A stretch of DNA of 41,118 nt from an uncultured Eubacteriales bacterium (lineage in GTDB: Bacteria > Bacillota > Clostridia > Oscillospirales > Acutalibacteraceae): NCBI GenBank assembly GCA_948537335.1, contig CAOUJG010000011.1, positions 1 to 41,118 on the forward strand, read 5' to 3'. The notes under the pieces were generated by a model, which was not told the DNA's origin, ran no database searches, and saw nothing but the letters and a program-made list of their open reading frames with translations. The first letter of the stretch is position 1; each line of letters opens with the position of its first letter. Below, piece by piece: positions 30,571 through 38,405 of this stretch. Both the position numbers and the translations under genes were made by a program.

Positions 30571-31992
30571 TCACACTTTCGGCCGCTCATTCACAAAGCT
30601 CCATTTTATGCCCTGCGGCGTATCCTCGAGCACAACATTTTTCCGCTTGAGCTCATCGCGAATTTTATCCGCCGTGGCCCAATCCTTGTTCTTTCGCGCG
30701 CCCTGACGCTTTTCTATCAGCGCCTCGATCTCGTCGTTCAGCAAGCTCTCCTCTTTATTGTAAAGCAGCCCCAGAATGTCCGAAAGCTCATCTAGCAAGT
30801 CAGCCGCAAACCCCACCGTGGCCCTAGATACCTCGGCCTTCATGCTTATGTTCGCATTAATCTCGCGCACCAAGTCGAACAGCACCGACAACGCGTCTGC
30901 CGTGTTCAGGTCGTCTTCCAATGCCTCAATAAACTTGAATTTGTAAGAGAGCAGCTTGCCACGCAGCTTCATCTCCAAAATAGTTTCCTCCGCGCCGGCT
31001 TTCTCAAAAATAAACTTCAAATTATTCCTGCAAGTGTACAGCCTCTCAAGCGACGCGATGCACTGCTCGATGATCTCCTTGCTGTAGTTTATCGGGTTCC
31101 GGTAATGCGCCGACAGCATCAAAAAGCGAATCGGCTCATATCCGTACTGACCCGCAATTTCGCGGACGGTAAAGAAATTGTTAAGCGACTTCGACATCTT
31201 CTTGTTCTCAACGTTGATGTGCCCGTTGTGCATCCAATAATTTGCGAAAGGGACGCCGTTGCAGCACTCACTTTGAGCAATTTCGTTCTCGTGATGCGGA
31301 AAAATCAAGTCCTGTCCGCCGCAGTGGATGTCAATAGTCTTGCCAAGATATTTGCTCGCCATAGCAGAGCATTCGATGTGCCACCCCGGGCGGCCCTTGC
31401 CCCACACCGACTGCCAGTAAGGTTCCCCCGGTTTAGCAGCCTTCCACAAAGCAAAGTCCATCGGGTCCTCCTTAGACTCTCCAACGCTTATTCTAGCGCC
31501 AGCTTCGAGGTCCTCCAAAGGCTGATGCGACAACTTCCCATACTCCTTAAAATGACCGGCCCGAAAGTAAATGTCGCCCTCCTTAGTCCGGTAAGCAAAC
31601 CCCTTATCCATCAGCTTCTTTATGATGTCAAGCATGTCGTCAATGCTCTCGGTCGCCTTCGGGCTAAACGTCGCCTCTCGAATATTCAGCCCCTTCGCGT
31701 CAACCTTGTACTCCGCGATATACTTCCGGCCAATCTCGCGGTAGTCAACGCCCTCGTCGTTCGCCTTCTTTATGATCTTGTCGTCAATGTCCGTAAAATT
31801 CTGGATAAAATCGACCTTTAACCCGCGGTACTCCAAATATCGCCGCAATACGTCAAAAACGCAGAGAGGCCGCGCGTTGCCAATATGAATATAATTATAA
31901 ACCGTCGGCCCGCAAGCATAAATCTTCGCCGTGCCCTCCTTTATAGGGCGAAACTCCTCTTTTTTGCGCGTCATAGTGTTGTAAATCCTCAT
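30571..31992 (-). CDS. cysS: Cysteinyl-tRNA synthetase
   Basis: A 473-residue class I synthetase. MRIYNTMTRKKEEFRP starts at the ATG 31992, with GAGGAG 8 bases upstream; the frame open to 32163 is only leader. The HIGH motif is HIGNARP; zinc ligands include the Cys of YACGPTVYNY and the WHIECSAMA and HHENEIAQSE segments; the KMSKS motif is KKMSKSLNNF. The C-terminal DALR helical bundle is present. It is controlled by a cysteine T-box leader immediately upstream and co-transcribed with mnmA. Confidence 0.97.
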   Translation of the reverse strand: MRIYNTMTRKKEEFRPIKEGTAKIYACGPTVYNYIHIGNARPLCVFDVLRRYLEYRGLKVDFIQNFTDIDDKIIKKANDEGVDYREIGRKYIAEYKVDAKGLNIREATFSPKATESIDDMLDIIKKLMDKGFAYRTKEGDIYFRAGHFKEYGKLSHQPLEDLEAGARISVGESKEDPMDFALWKAAKPGEPYWQSVWGKGRPGWHIECSAMASKYLGKTIDIHCGGQDLIFPHHENEIAQSECCNGVPFANYWMHNGHINVENKKMSKSLNNFFTVREIAGQYGYEPIRFLMLSAHYRNPINYSKEIIEQCIASLERLYTCRNNLKFIFEKAGAEETILEMKLRGKLLSYKFKFIEALEDDLNTADALSVLFDLVREINANISMKAEVSRATVGFAADLLDELSDILGLLYNKEESLLNDEIEALIEKRQGARKNKDWATADKIRDELKRKNVVLEDTPQGIKWSFVNERPKV

Positions 31993-32079
31993 CCAAAGCA
32001 CTCCTCTGTCAATTATTTTATGCCAAACCCTCATCAAACCTAACCGCATCGGCTTTCTATCTATAATCAAAAAAGCAAA

Positions 32080-32376
32080 AAGCCCCCATCTTCCTAAAAA
32101 AAGGAAAACAGAGGCGGCCAAATCAAAATTAAGCCACGGTTCCACTCCGCATTTATCGCTCAAAAGTCATGTAACGGTGACCACTCCGCATAGAAATACT
32201 GCCATTTAAAGCCAATCTCGACTTCAAAAAGGGTTCCTTCTATGAGCTAAAAAGTGCATTCTTCGGGCGCTCAATAAAAAGCGCTTACAGCCAAAGGCGC
32301 TCTCTCTCTAATATCAAACAAGTCCCGAATACTAGTCTTTCTCGACGCTTTTGCAAAAATATTCACTTTTACTCAA
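32080..32376 (-). ncRNA. Cysteine T-box leader of cysS
   Basis: On the minus strand the leader runs from the promoter through a Stem I with AGAGAGAG and GCGC arms. A specifier loop GAAGAATGCAC presents the Cys codon TGC at 32256-32258. The T-box core GGAGTGGAACCGTGG lies at 32134-32148. The competing terminator is at 32082-32115 (GCC.C..TTTTCC / GGAA...GGGGGC) with T tracts after it. Uncharged tRNA-Cys(GCA) should pair with the specifier and antiterminator and allow cysS-mnmA transcription. A second, imperfect copy of the core (ATGCGGAGTGG) lies 39 bases earlier in the RNA. Confidence 0.9.
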
Positions 32377-32381
32377 TAAAC

Positions 32382-32410
32382 ATTATACACAAAAAGCGAT
32401 AAAATTGCAA
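32382..32410 (-). promoter_or_regulatory. SigA promoter of the cysS T-box transcript
   Basis: Minus-strand TTGCAA (32405-32410), 17 bases ending TTTTTGTG, then TATAAT (32382-32387). Confidence 0.8.
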
Positions 32411-32417
32411 CAGTTTT

Positions 32418-32984
32418 TTAATTTTTTATCACATTAAAATTTTCTTTAATGTATATAAAGCCCGACAAAACGGTAAATCCGACGGCCACCCAAACAAAAA
32501 AATTATTAATAATAGCAAATAAATCCAAACCGTTGCAAAACGGCGTACCAGCCTGTGCAGCACATTGAGACAGCAAAATCACCGTTATAGCGACAATCTG
32601 GCTCACAGTTTTGGCCTTCCCAAAAATATTCGCAGCAATAACCTGCCCCGAGCTCATCGCAACCAGCCGCAACGACGTAACCAAAAATTCACGCAGCAAA
32701 ATAATAACAACAGGCGCCGCGCTTACAAGCTTTAAGTCCACAAAGCATATAAACGCCGACATAACGAGCATCTTGTCAGCAAGCGGATCCAAAAACTTGC
32801 CAAAATCCGTTACCAAGTCAAGCTTTCTAGCTATCTTGCCGTCCAGATGATCTGTCCCAGCTGCAATAATGAATACCAAAAGCGCGAAAAAAAATCTGCA
32901 ATCGATCTCAGAAACGAGCAAAAACAGCATCAAAACAGGCACGAGCAATATCCGCAAAACCGTGATTTTGTTTGGAAGATTCAT
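32418..32984 (-). CDS. pgsA: CDP-diacylglycerol-glycerol-3-phosphate 3-phosphatidyltransferase
   Basis: A 188-residue integral membrane enzyme making phosphatidylglycerophosphate, the first step to phosphatidylglycerol. The N-terminal MNLPNKITVLRILLVPVLM is typical. The CDP-alcohol phosphatidyltransferase signature is complete: DHLDGKIAR, then G.FLDPLADK. About five membrane helices. The ATG at 32984 fits the family N-terminus, but the ribosome site AAGGTAGG is better spaced for a TTG three codons earlier (32993). Placed between recX and cysS on the same strand. Confidence 0.95.
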   Translation of the reverse strand: MNLPNKITVLRILLVPVLMLFLLVSEIDCRFFFALLVFIIAAGTDHLDGKIARKLDLVTDFGKFLDPLADKMLVMSAFICFVDLKLVSAAPVVIILLREFLVTSLRLVAMSSGQVIAANIFGKAKTVSQIVAITVILLSQCAAQAGTPFCNGLDLFAIINNFFVWVAVGFTVLSGFIYIKENFNVIKN

Positions 32985-33031
32985 AAAATTCAAAAGCACC
33001 TACCTTCGCACCAAGCCAGCTGTCATCGCGT

Positions 33032-33640
33032 TTAATCGCAGCAGGAATCAAAAAAGCGCTTGATATCATCCCAACTGTAGCCATGCCGCTGCAAAAAGGC
33101 GACCGCACGCTTCTTCACCTTCTCGTCAGAATAAGCCAACCGATATTTTTTGTCAACCAAAAGCCCGATTTGTTCAAGCGCATCGTATTCTAACCCAGCC
33201 AAAATATCACAAACCGTGTCCTTGTCAATACCCTTTTGCAAAAGCTCAAACTCGGCTCTGCGCTTAGAAAAATGCTTGTTAAACAGCAACTCCCTGGCAT
33301 ACTTCTGCGCAAAATTCAGGTCATTAGCCAGCCCCAAGTCCCGCATCTTGGCAACAGCCTTCTCTGCCGCCGTTTCGCTGTAGTCCTTCTTCAGCTTATC
33401 CTTTAATTCTTTTTCAGAATAATCTCTAAAAGAAATCAGGTACAGCGCCCGATCTTTCGCGCGTTTGTAGTCCGATTCAAACTTTAATTCTGTCAAAAAA
33501 TTTTCATCCGCCGACATCCCGACTTTAATCGAGTTTTGCGCTAAAACTTCGCTGTCAAGCCTATTCCAAAGCTCGCCGTCAACAAAAACCGCAGTCAGAC
33601 GCTTTTTCTCTGTTCTTAAGCCAGTTATGTACAAGGTCAA
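33032..33640 (-). CDS. recX: Regulatory protein RecX
   Basis: A 202-residue helical-repeat protein that modulates RecA filaments. The family repeats are visible: ALYLISFRDYSEKELKDKL, AVAKMRDLGLANDLNFAQKYARE, FSKRRAEFELLQKGIDKDTV and AVAFLQRHGYSWDDIKRFFD. It begins with a TTG that overlaps the recA stop (TTGA), so it is translationally coupled to recA. Confidence 0.93.
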   Translation of the reverse strand: MTLYITGLRTEKKRLTAVFVDGELWNRLDSEVLAQNSIKVGMSADENFLTELKFESDYKRAKDRALYLISFRDYSEKELKDKLKKDYSETAAEKAVAKMRDLGLANDLNFAQKYARELLFNKHFSKRRAEFELLQKGIDKDTVCDILAGLEYDALEQIGLLVDKKYRLAYSDEKVKKRAVAFLQRHGYSWDDIKRFFDSCCD

Positions 33641-34743
33641 TCATCCACCGTTATGTCGATGTTCGCCTTCACGTCGCCATCCTCGCCCTTTGCAACGGGC
33701 ACTTCTACAGCTGTGGCAAGCGACCTCGCAGCTGCCCTCAAGTTGGCCTTTCCATAGAGCTTGTCAACATTCGAATTGACTTCCTTCTCGATCTTATCGG
33801 CAATCTTCTTATTCTCCTTAAACAGCTCCTTGACTTTATCGCGACCCTGGCCCAATTTTTCGTCCTTGTAAGAGAACCAAGCGCCGCTCTTCTTCACAAT
33901 GTCAAGCTTTACCGCCAAGTCCAAAAGCTCGCCCTCGCGCGAAATCCCCGTGCCGTACATGATGTCAAACTCGGCCTCTTTAAAGGGCGGCGCAATTTTA
34001 TTTTTGACAACCTTCGCGCGCGTCCTGGCGCCGATTATCTCCGTGCCGTTTTTAAGAGTCTCGATTTTTCTAACCTCAATGCGAACCGAAGAGTAAAACT
34101 TCAGCGCACGTCCGCCCGGCGTAACTTCGGGATTTCCATAAACGATACCAACCTTCTCGCGCAGCTGATTAATGAAAATCGCGATGCAGTTAGACTTAGA
34201 GATAGCACCGGCCAACTTGCGCAAAGCCTGAGACATCAACCGAGCTTGAAGCCCCACGTGAGCGTCGCCCATCTCACCTTCGATCTCTGCCTTCGGCACC
34301 AGCGCTGCAACGGAGTCCACCACGATGATGTCAACAGCACCGGAGCGCACCAAAGATTCGGTGATTTCGAGAGCTTGCTCGCCAGTGTCTGGCTGAGAAA
34401 CCAGCAAAGAATCAACATCCACACCCAAAGCCGCAGCATAAACCGGGTCCAAAGCATGTTCAACGTCAATAAAAGCAACGTTGCCGCCATTTTTTTGACC
34501 CTGCGCAATACAATGAAGTGACAGCGTGGTTTTGCCCGAAGATTCCGGCCCATAAATCTCTATAATCCGGCCCCGAGGCAACCCGCCAATTCCCAAAGCT
34601 AAGTCTAAAGAGAGCGAGCCCGTAGGAATCGCATCCACATGCATAGTTTGACTTTGCCCCAGCCGCATAACCGCGCCTTTTCCGAACTGCTTTTCTATTT
34701 GACCCAACGCTGTTTCCAACGCCTTTTTCTTATCCACCGCCAT
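33637..34743 (-). CDS. recA: Recombinase RecA
   Basis: A 368-residue DNA-dependent ATPase for homologous recombination and SOS co-protease activity. It has Walker A GPESSGKTT, Walker B IIVVDSVAALVP, the loop region GDAHVGLQARLMSQALRK, FINQLREKVGI and GGRALKFYSSVR. The acidic C-terminus (DGDVKANIDITVDD) is typical. The ribosome site AGGAGGG precedes the ATG by 6 bases. Confidence 0.98.
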   Translation of the reverse strand: MAVDKKKALETALGQIEKQFGKGAVMRLGQSQTMHVDAIPTGSLSLDLALGIGGLPRGRIIEIYGPESSGKTTLSLHCIAQGQKNGGNVAFIDVEHALDPVYAAALGVDVDSLLVSQPDTGEQALEITESLVRSGAVDIIVVDSVAALVPKAEIEGEMGDAHVGLQARLMSQALRKLAGAISKSNCIAIFINQLREKVGIVYGNPEVTPGGRALKFYSSVRIEVRKIETLKNGTEIIGARTRAKVVKNKIAPPFKEAEFDIMYGTGISREGELLDLAVKLDIVKKSGAWFSYKDEKLGQGRDKVKELFKENKKIADKIEKEVNSNVDKLYGKANLRAAARSLATAVEVPVAKGEDGDVKANIDITVDD

Positions 34744-34761
34744 TTTGGCCCTCCTATAAAT

Positions 34762-34775
34762 GAAAAATATTTTTC
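34762..34775. promoter_or_regulatory. Perfect 14-bp palindrome in the recA leader
   Basis: GAAAAATATTTTTC lies between the recA -10 and its ribosome site, where a repressor would block transcription. It does not match the Gram-positive LexA box (CGAAC...GTTCG). It could be an SOS operator variant or chance in AT-rich DNA. Confidence 0.35.
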
Positions 34776-34785
34776 CTTAATGACA

Positions 34786-34814
34786 ATTATAACTTTTTTT
34801 TGCCTCCAAATCAA
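34786..34814 (-). promoter_or_regulatory. SigA promoter of recA-recX
   Basis: Minus-strand TTGATT (34809-34814), 17 bases, then TATAAT (34786-34791). Confidence 0.8.
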
Positions 34815-34874
34815 TAAAAATTAAAAATCGCGCAGATTTTACTAAAATTCGGGGCAGACGAGTTCTTAAACCAC

Positions 34875-34903
34875 TTGCCCGCGCCTAGAATTTAGTATAC
34901 AAT
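34875..34903 (+). promoter_or_regulatory. Promoter of the COG2426 gene
   Basis: TTGCCC (34875-34880), 17 bases, then TACAAT (34898-34903), about 45 bases before the start codon. Confidence 0.6.
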
Positions 34904-34949
34904 TATCTGAGATTAGTTAAAACTAGGAATTAAAGGGAGGTCGCTCATT

Positions 34950-35447
34950 TTGGCAGGATCCTTAGTCGCGTCAATAACAAGCGGTCTGACAAATGTCATT
35001 CCGGCCGAAATAATAATTTTTATTGTGTCGCTAATGCCCATTCTGGAGCTGCGCGGAGGGCTCATAGCAGCAAGCCTGCTTAAAGTCAGCTGGCTATACG
35101 CTTTCCCAATTTGCGTCATAGGCAATCTGCTGCCCCTGCCGTTCATATTGCTGTTTATCGACGAAATTTTTGCCGTTTTAAAGAAAACTAGACTAAAAAA
35201 AATCGTAGAGCACTTTGAAAAAAAGGCCAGCGCAAAAAGCGAATCCGTTGCAAAACACAGAAAGCTGGGACTTTTTGTATTTGTAGCAGTCCCCTTGCCC
35301 GGCACCGGCGGCTGGACTGGTGCACTAGTAGCCTCAGCCTTGCGTATTAAGCTTAAAGACGCGCTGCCTCCCATCATTTTAGGCGTATTAACGGCCGGCA
35401 TAATAATGTCGGCTATCTCTTATGCCATCCCGGCGCTGCTCTGGTAA
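34950..35447 (+). CDS. COG2426 small membrane protein ('small multidrug export' family)
   Basis: A 165-residue protein with four to five hydrophobic segments and the family pattern EIIIFIVSLMPILELRGGLIAA, FPICVIGNLLPLPFILLFIDEI and FVFVAVPLPGTGGWTGALVASALRI. The start is TTG at 34950, with GGGAGGT 8 bases upstream. The family name implies drug export, but function is not established. A damaged second copy of its last third follows at 35531. Confidence 0.85.
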   Translation: MAGSLVASITSGLTNVIPAEIIIFIVSLMPILELRGGLIAASLLKVSWLYAFPICVIGNLLPLPFILLFIDEIFAVLKKTRLKKIVEHFEKKASAKSESVAKHRKLGLFVFVAVPLPGTGGWTGALVASALRIKLKDALPPIILGVLTAGIIMSAISYAIPALLW

Positions 35448-35530
35448 GCGTTTATTATAGCTTTACATGTGCCGTAAAATGATAGCAGCCCCATAGAGTC
35501 ACTTGTAGTTGCTCCTCATTCTCAGAATCT

Positions 35531-35669
35531 GGCTTGGTGCTCTAGTGGCCTCAGCCTTGCGAATTAAGCTTAAAAACGCGCTGTCCCCATCATTGTTAGG
35601 AATGTTAACGATCTGCGTAATCATGTCGGTTATGCCTCTTATGCCTTCTCAGCGCTATTCTGGTGCGCG
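35531..35669 (+). pseudogene. Decayed partial duplicate of the COG2426 gene 3' end
   Basis: The sequence aligns with 35314-35450 at an offset of about 217 bases. The encoded GALVASALRIKLKNALSP and LLGMLT...IMS repeat the intact gene's GALVASALRIKLKDALPP and ILGVLTAGIIMS, then diverge through small indels and lose the original stop. It has no ribosome site and no 5' two thirds. It is a remnant of a tandem duplication between the gene and tRNA-Leu. Confidence 0.8.
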
Positions 35670-35794
35670 CTTGGTAATTATAAAAATTCTTCCTCGCGTT
35701 ACCTACAGATAATAATTCAATAATCGCGCTAGGATCTTACACAACTACATCAAATTTGCTAATTTAACGCAATTATCAAATCAGCAAAAAATGT

Positions 35795-35823
35795 TTGATT
35801 ATTTTCAAGATATGTGCTATAAT
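35795..35823 (+). promoter_or_regulatory. SigA promoter of tRNA-Leu
   Basis: TTGATT (35795-35800), 17 bases ending ATGTGC, then TATAAT (35818-35823), about 14 bases before the tRNA. Confidence 0.8.
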
Positions 35824-35836
35824 TAAGCATCGTTGT

Positions 35837-35920
35837 GCGGGTGTGGCGGAATTGGCAGACGCGCTAGATTTAGGTTCTAGTGGCAACACCGTGCAGGTTC
35901 AAGTCCTGTCACCCGCACCA
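35837..35920 (+). tRNA. tRNA-Leu (anticodon UAG), CCA encoded
   Basis: Acceptor arms GCGGGTG / CACCCGC, then A and CCA. The D arm contains GGCGGAATTGGCAGACGCGC. The anticodon stem is CTAGA / TCTAG with loop TTTAGGT, anticodon TAG. A class II long variable arm (TGGCAACACCGT) and a T arm with GGTTCAAGTCC follow. All class II leucine features are present. Confidence 0.97.
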
Positions 35921-36001
35921 TATTTTTACTCGACTATTGATACAATGTCCAGTGTGTCGTGCGCTTTTAATGGTATAAAAAATAAAAGTTTTTAGATTTT
36001 A

Positions 36002-36038
36002 AGAGTAGATTTGCTTTTATGTAATCCGCTCTTTTTTT
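36002..36038 (+). terminator. Terminator after tRNA-Leu
   Basis: The stem AGAG..GATT / AATC..CTCT is followed by seven T. Confidence 0.7.
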
Positions 36039-36060
36039 GTTTGCGCAAAAGATCACACAT

Positions 36061-36162
36061 AGTCCTGCCAGTGTTGGACTTTTTAATTATTTGATGCCTA
36101 AAACTCCGCTAAGTATGCCTTCGGAGCTGCACCTTAAAATTTCACACATTCAAAACTTCATG
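36061..36162. other. Three consecutive short hairpins upstream of the lectin gene
   Basis: AGTCC/GGACT (36061-36080, with TTTTT after it), CTCCG/CGGAG (about 36104-36126) and ACACAT/ATGTGT (about 36143-36162) follow one another with no ORF. They could be a structured leader RNA or remnants of repeats. The rest of 36039-36226 is AT-rich with nothing else recognised. Confidence 0.35.
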
Positions 36163-36226
36163 TGTTTAATATTTATATAAATTTTTATCGCCATTTGTTT
36201 ATGTATACAAAAATCTTAAAAATATA

Positions 36227-36255
36227 TTGCAATATATATATATATATAATAGGAT
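36227..36255 (+). promoter_or_regulatory. Lectin-gene promoter with TA-repeat spacer (possible phase switch)
   Basis: TTGCAA (36227-36232) is followed by (TA)8 running into AT (36233-36250). The perfect TATAAT at 36245-36250 is only 12 bases from the -35, while TAGGAT at 36250-36255 is 17 away. A change of one to three TA units would shift the spacing between poor and optimal, as in known TA-repeat phase-variable fimbrial promoters. Presence of the repeat is certain; switching is inference. Confidence 0.6.
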
Positions 36256-36286
36256 AAAAAACACATAAATATTGGACGGTGATATC

Positions 36287-37972
36287 ATGAAAATTATGAA
36301 AAAGGTGGTTTTGTACGTTCTGGCGGGGATTTTGCTGGGACCTTTTGCGTGCTTTCACATAAACAATACTGCGGAATGCTCATCTGTTAGCGGGGTTGGT
36401 GCTGGGGTGACCACTGGGCCGCAGCGGTGGAGCGCTGACTGGACATCCTGCACGTATCCGAATACGAAAGTTTCTGAATACTGGGAGACTTCAACCCAAA
36501 CTATCCAAATTTCGTGCTCTGGTGAAGACACGAATAATTTCCAAATAATTCCGAAGACGATGGATGGATTCACCGCAAGTGAAGACAATACCAGCACTTT
36601 TGTTACATACATGAAGACGAAACCGGATGCCAGTGTGCAAGAATTCTTACGAAATGTGCAGTATGAATGCGCAACTTCGCAGTCCATAACTATTCTCTTG
36701 AGCGAATCGGCTATTCCTAACGATGTGCACTACTATCCTGGCACGGGGCACTTTTACAAATATGTTTCCAGTTTAGATATTACTTGGGTAGATGCCTATA
36801 ACAACTCTCAGGCAAGCGAATTTGGTGGATGGAAGGGTTACTTGGCAAATATTATTTCGAAAGGAGAACATGATTTCGTTTTAAAATATGCAGGAAATAA
36901 TACGGGCAACAATGTTGGCTGGCTCGGAGGGACGCGTGCTACATTAAGTGGGCTAAACACAGCCAATGTTACTATATCCAACAATAATATCGGATACTGG
37001 TATTGGACGGGCGGACCAGAGCTTTGTGCCAAATTAAAGCCACAATATTCATCTTGGTCGATTGAAGGTAAAAACAGACCAATAAGCAAAGAGGAATCAG
37101 AGTACTTTGATTATGATTATAGTAACCCAAGCCCTCAAAATTCAGTATTTTACGAAAAAATTAAACACTCACAAACTACTTCAGGATTTACAGGTCATAT
37201 GCCATTCAAATTTAATATGTGGGCCAGCGGTGAGCCAAGCCAAACAGGGAACGGTGGCGAAGAACCATTTTTAGCCACTGTAAAAAATAATAAGCTTTGG
37301 AATGATTCCGTTTTAACAGGATATCCGACTGTAGACAACCACCGAATATACGGCTACACGATCGAGTACGGCGACCGCCTGTGGGGAAACAGCACCCCGT
37401 TAGCTGGGTCAATAATCGTGAGCACGAACATCACCAAACAGACGACGCTTACGGCCCCCACTCAAAACGCGGTGTTCGCCCCCGGCGCCACAGTGACGGT
37501 TTCGGGCACCGGTGCACCCGGCTACACTGTAAACATCACGGAGGGCAGTGAAATCCTCGCCACAGCGCTAGTAGACCTCGATGGGTACTGGTCTGCTCCG
37601 CTAAACAACCTTCCCGGCGCCACGCATGATGTCTTAATAACTCAAGCCAACTCCTACGGCAACACTTTTCCAGCGGTGCCTTTAGTTTTTAAGATTCTAA
37701 AAATACCAACACTTGACCTCTTTGACATTATCCTGACAGAGGATCTGACCTACAACGGCACGGTAAAGCAATTCGTGGTCACTTTAAAGCCCAATGTAAC
37801 GGGCATGGGAGCCTTTGTTGTAAAATACTTCAGAGTTAACCCGGACGGCACCGAGACAGAATTAGACGGACCGCCCACCGACGTCGGTAGATACAGAGCC
37901 TTTCTCTATATAGAAAAAGGCACTGATTACATCGACGCAGTTTTGCGTATCGTGTATTTCCCTAAAAGTTAA
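36287..37972 (+). CDS. Secreted surface protein with C-type lectin-like, Ig-like and MBG-like domains
   Basis: A 561-residue protein. The signal peptide is MKIMKKVVLYVLAGILLGPFA. An unknown N-terminal part and a short beta domain lead into a bacterial C-type lectin-like domain (about 150-365): GHFYKYVSSLDITWVDAYNN, GGWKGYLANIISKGEHDFV, VGWLGGTR, YWYWTGGPE, then FNMWASGEPSQ and LWND, closing GYTIEYGD. EPS plus WND resembles the Ca-dependent sugar site (EPN...WND). A bacterial Ig-like domain (about 386-470, APTQNAVFAPGATVTVSGTGAPGYTV) and an MBG-like domain (about 478-560, DLTYNGTVKQFVVTL, DVGRYRAFLYI) follow. No LPXTG or membrane anchor is visible. The ATG at 36287 has GGTGAT close upstream. 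It probably binds host or dietary glycans. Confidence 0.82.
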   Translation: MKIMKKVVLYVLAGILLGPFACFHINNTAECSSVSGVGAGVTTGPQRWSADWTSCTYPNTKVSEYWETSTQTIQISCSGEDTNNFQIIPKTMDGFTASEDNTSTFVTYMKTKPDASVQEFLRNVQYECATSQSITILLSESAIPNDVHYYPGTGHFYKYVSSLDITWVDAYNNSQASEFGGWKGYLANIISKGEHDFVLKYAGNNTGNNVGWLGGTRATLSGLNTANVTISNNNIGYWYWTGGPELCAKLKPQYSSWSIEGKNRPISKEESEYFDYDYSNPSPQNSVFYEKIKHSQTTSGFTGHMPFKFNMWASGEPSQTGNGGEEPFLATVKNNKLWNDSVLTGYPTVDNHRIYGYTIEYGDRLWGNSTPLAGSIIVSTNITKQTTLTAPTQNAVFAPGATVTVSGTGAPGYTVNITEGSEILATALVDLDGYWSAPLNNLPGATHDVLITQANSYGNTFPAVPLVFKILKIPTLDLFDIILTEDLTYNGTVKQFVVTLKPNVTGMGAFVVKYFRVNPDGTETELDGPPTDVGRYRAFLYIEKGTDYIDAVLRIVYFPKS

Positions 37973-38045
37973 AAACGCGCAGCAAAGATCCGAAGTAAGC
38001 CATCTGATTTTTGAAAAAAAGCAGGCCGTAATGGAATCAAACCTG

Positions 38046-38078
38046 AGAGCCCAGTATTATGGGCTCTTTTGTTTTTTT
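38046..38078 (+). terminator. Terminator of the lectin gene
   Basis: A perfect 8-bp stem, AGAGCCCA / TGGGCTCT, with a 6-base loop followed by TTTTGTTTTTTT. Confidence 0.9.
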
Positions 38079-38117
38079 GCAAAGATTCCTTTAATTATTC
38101 TTTCACATTTTATAAAT

Positions 38118-38405
38118 TCATATCACGCCAATTATTTTAAGGAGTCTAACACAATCCTTGTAGCCACGATAATAGATATAGCTTTGTTCTGCAGCAGAAA
38201 TATTAAAAACGTTCATCTCATGTTTCTTCAGAAAATCTATGTCCTATTTCGACATCCTGCCTATCATTTCATCAAACTTATCTATATTGTCACTCTCATC
38301 CTTCTTACAAGCTTTGTATTCTGGACTTTTATTTTCTAAATCAGAAATTATATCGTCAAGCATACCATCCATAAATTCTCTAAAATTCTGTTTTAAAGTC
38401 CACAT
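38118..38405 (-). pseudogene. Small helical protein interrupted by an in-frame amber codon
   Basis: One frame of 96 codons from the ATG at 38405 is broken only by a TAG at 38244-38246. Part 1 (53 residues) begins MWTLKQNFREFMDGMLDDII and ends DEMIGRMSK. Part 2 (41 residues, DIDFLKKHEMNVFNISAAEQ...) ends YRGYKDCVRLLKIIGVI, a pattern seen in small uncharacterised Clostridial proteins (DUF6809-like, from memory, uncertain). The ATG overlaps the upstream gene's stop (TGATG), and GGAGG lies 7 bases before it, so it is translationally coupled. UAG is an ordinary stop elsewhere here (lysozyme, tyrS). It is either a fresh nonsense mutation, a suppressible stop or two short ORFs. Confidence 0.6.

Noticed and set aside
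35837..35920. tRNA-Leu as an attachment site of a genomic island (36000-39400)
   Set aside because: No repeat of the tRNA 3' end and no integrase were seen downstream within the window.
38244..38246. Genome-wide UAG recoding (pyrrolysine or alternative code)
   Set aside because: UAG ends the lysozyme and tyrS at their expected family lengths, so it is a normal stop in this genome.
38031..38339. 102-codon plus-strand hydrophobic frame
   Set aside because: It contains the lectin-gene terminator near its start and overlaps the better supported minus-strand coupled ORF.
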